Of a stretch of DNA of 23,254 nt, positions 22,552 to 23,254 are shown one piece after another (the first letter of the stretch is position 1; each line of letters opens with the position of its first letter). Source of the DNA: an uncultured Eubacteriales bacterium. Lineage in GTDB: Bacteria; Bacillota; Clostridia; Peptostreptococcales; Anaerovoracaceae. Location: contig UQNJ01000018.1 in the NCBI GenBank assembly GCA_900542295.1, forward strand, positions 1 through 23,254, read 5' to 3'. The notes below the pieces were generated by a model. It was not told the origin of the DNA and made no database searches. It saw only the letters and a list, made by a program, of their open reading frames with translations. A program made the position numbers and the translations under genes.

Positions 22552-23254
22552 ATAAAAAGCTTATCTGCATGTCTATCCAGCTTTCCTGATTAGCCTGTAC
22601 AACTTTATCTTCGGGCATAAGACGACCAACCAAGAGAGGAGAATCAGGGTCATGAAGCCTTAAGTTTCTAATAACTGCATTGGTACTGCTGTTGGCATAG
22701 CAGTACCGGCAGAGGTGAGGACATGTATCGTATGCACCTATGTCTGAGGATAGTATACAACTGCATTCTTTTCGTGAACCTTTGAAGCCTTTAGGCAAAA
22801 CCAGCTTTGAGCCTATAGCATCTTCAAATACCTTTTGTGTCATACATCCGCTGCAATCGGCACCTGCATCTGCTAAAAGATTTCCTTCTGCACACGTTTT
22901 GATTTTTATATTGTATTTCTTGCCTATATCTATAAGCGCTTTCCCCAATAAAAGCTTATCTTGTAACGGAACTTCCTTCGCTTGGGGAAAATTTCTTCTT
23001 ACCTTTTGGTATATGTCAAGAAAGCTTATCACACATGTGTTTGTATAACCGCTTAAAAGCCGGCACATTTCTTCAAAGGCTTTGATGTGATACGAAGTTG
23101 TATAAGTTTTATCTATAAATATGGGGTCATATCGCCAGCATATATTGTTTGCCCCCACTATATCAGATAACTTTCTGAATGCATTTATTATTCTTTTTTT
23201 AGGCCTATAGGACAAAAAGAGTTGGTAAAAGCCGCTATAATCGTTGAAATTCAA
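22550..23254 (-). CDS. DUF1848 family protein, 5' end beyond the window
   Basis: A C-terminal fragment of at least 234 aa. Recognisable DUF1848 blocks are KLSDIVGANNICWRYDPIFI, YTTSYHIKAFEEMCRLLSGY, CVISFLDIYQK, IKTCAEGNLLADAG, CSCILSSDIGAYDTCPHLCR and LHDPDSPLLVGRL. The motif C-P-H-L-C-R-Y-C (22700-22723) is CX3CX2C, the spacing of radical-SAM iron-sulfur sites, and further cysteines (CSGC, CSC) could bind a second cluster. The N-terminal part, which in the family begins near ISRRTDIP, would lie to the right of the window; the open frame runs off the edge, so no start can be called. Between FYQLFLSYRP and KKRIINAF about 8-10 residues normally present in the family (usually around KDIEPN) seem to be missing, just at the end of the 30-bp repeat. 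Function unknown. Confidence 0.85.
   Translation of the reverse strand: MNFNDYSGFYQLFLSYRPKKRIINAFRKLSDIVGANNICWRYDPIFIDKTYTTSYHIKAFEEMCRLLSGYTNTCVISFLDIYQKVRRNFPQAKEVPLQDKLLLGKALIDIGKKYNIKIKTCAEGNLLADAGADCSGCMTQKVFEDAIGSKLVLPKGFKGSRKECSCILSSDIGAYDTCPHLCRYCYANSSTNAVIRNLRLHDPDSPLLVGRLMPEDKVVQANQESWIDMQISFL
23201..23230 (-). repeat. Right copy of the 30-bp inverted repeat
   Basis: An exact reverse complement of 35-64, inside the DUF1848 reading frame where it encodes FYQLFLSYRP. It lies 24 bases from the window edge. The match stops abruptly on the inner side and fades out on the outer side. Confidence 0.8.

Overview
The window reads as core chromosome of a low-GC, Gram-positive anaerobe of the class Clostridia. 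The signs are AT-rich codon use, strong purine-rich Shine-Dalgarno sites, a SAM-I riboswitch on metK, a sortase-type (PKTGD) cell-wall protein, a DUF3842 gene, an orphan ECF-transporter S subunit, a PucR regulator and a DUF1848 gene. The exact genus is not decidable by eye; the gene set would fit the Eubacteriales/Peptostreptococcales families related to Eubacterium, Mogibacterium or Emergencia. I see no prophage, CRISPR array, intact transposon, tRNA or rRNA.

Layout. (1) 1-1533: an unrecognised 428-aa protein on the minus strand, divergent from metK. (2) 1500-3066: metK with promoter, SAM-I riboswitch, expression terminator and 3' terminator. (3) 3067-6147: a 350-bp stretch without an intact gene, then a secreted, wall-anchored M28 metallopeptidase with tandem candidate promoters and its own terminator. 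(4) 6288-7210, minus strand: deoC and a 58-aa membrane protein. (5) 7241-8950: divergent from deoC, a membrane protein of unknown function, DUF3842, then an ECF S component behind two mutually competing RNA hairpins. (6) 8973-13139: lysC, a cytidylate-kinase-like gene, a 54-aa membrane protein and metG, all tightly packed. (7) 13241-22551: tatD, a minimal SpoIIE-type phosphatase, tilS, ftsH, pucR, dusB and a MalY/PatB-type aminotransferase, ending at a bidirectional terminator. (8) 22550-23254, minus strand: a DUF1848 protein cut by the window edge.

How the genes relate. Several handle methionine/aspartate metabolism and its use (metK, lysC, metG, a C-S-lyase-like aminotransferase), and several are translation/RNA genes (metG, tilS, dusB, tatD). 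The segment 14170-18703 keeps the Firmicute order spoIIE-tilS-(hprT)-ftsH, but spoIIE is reduced to its phosphatase domain and hprT is absent.

The most interesting items are the stripped-down SpoIIE phosphatase with a possibly leaderless start, the deoC divergent promoters that share one palindromic -35 hexamer, a candidate cis-regulatory RNA before the ECF S gene, two small membrane proteins of 58 and 54 aa, and a perfect 30-bp inverted repeat near the two ends of the window. I found no clear multi-gene novel system; most of the window is ordinary core genome.
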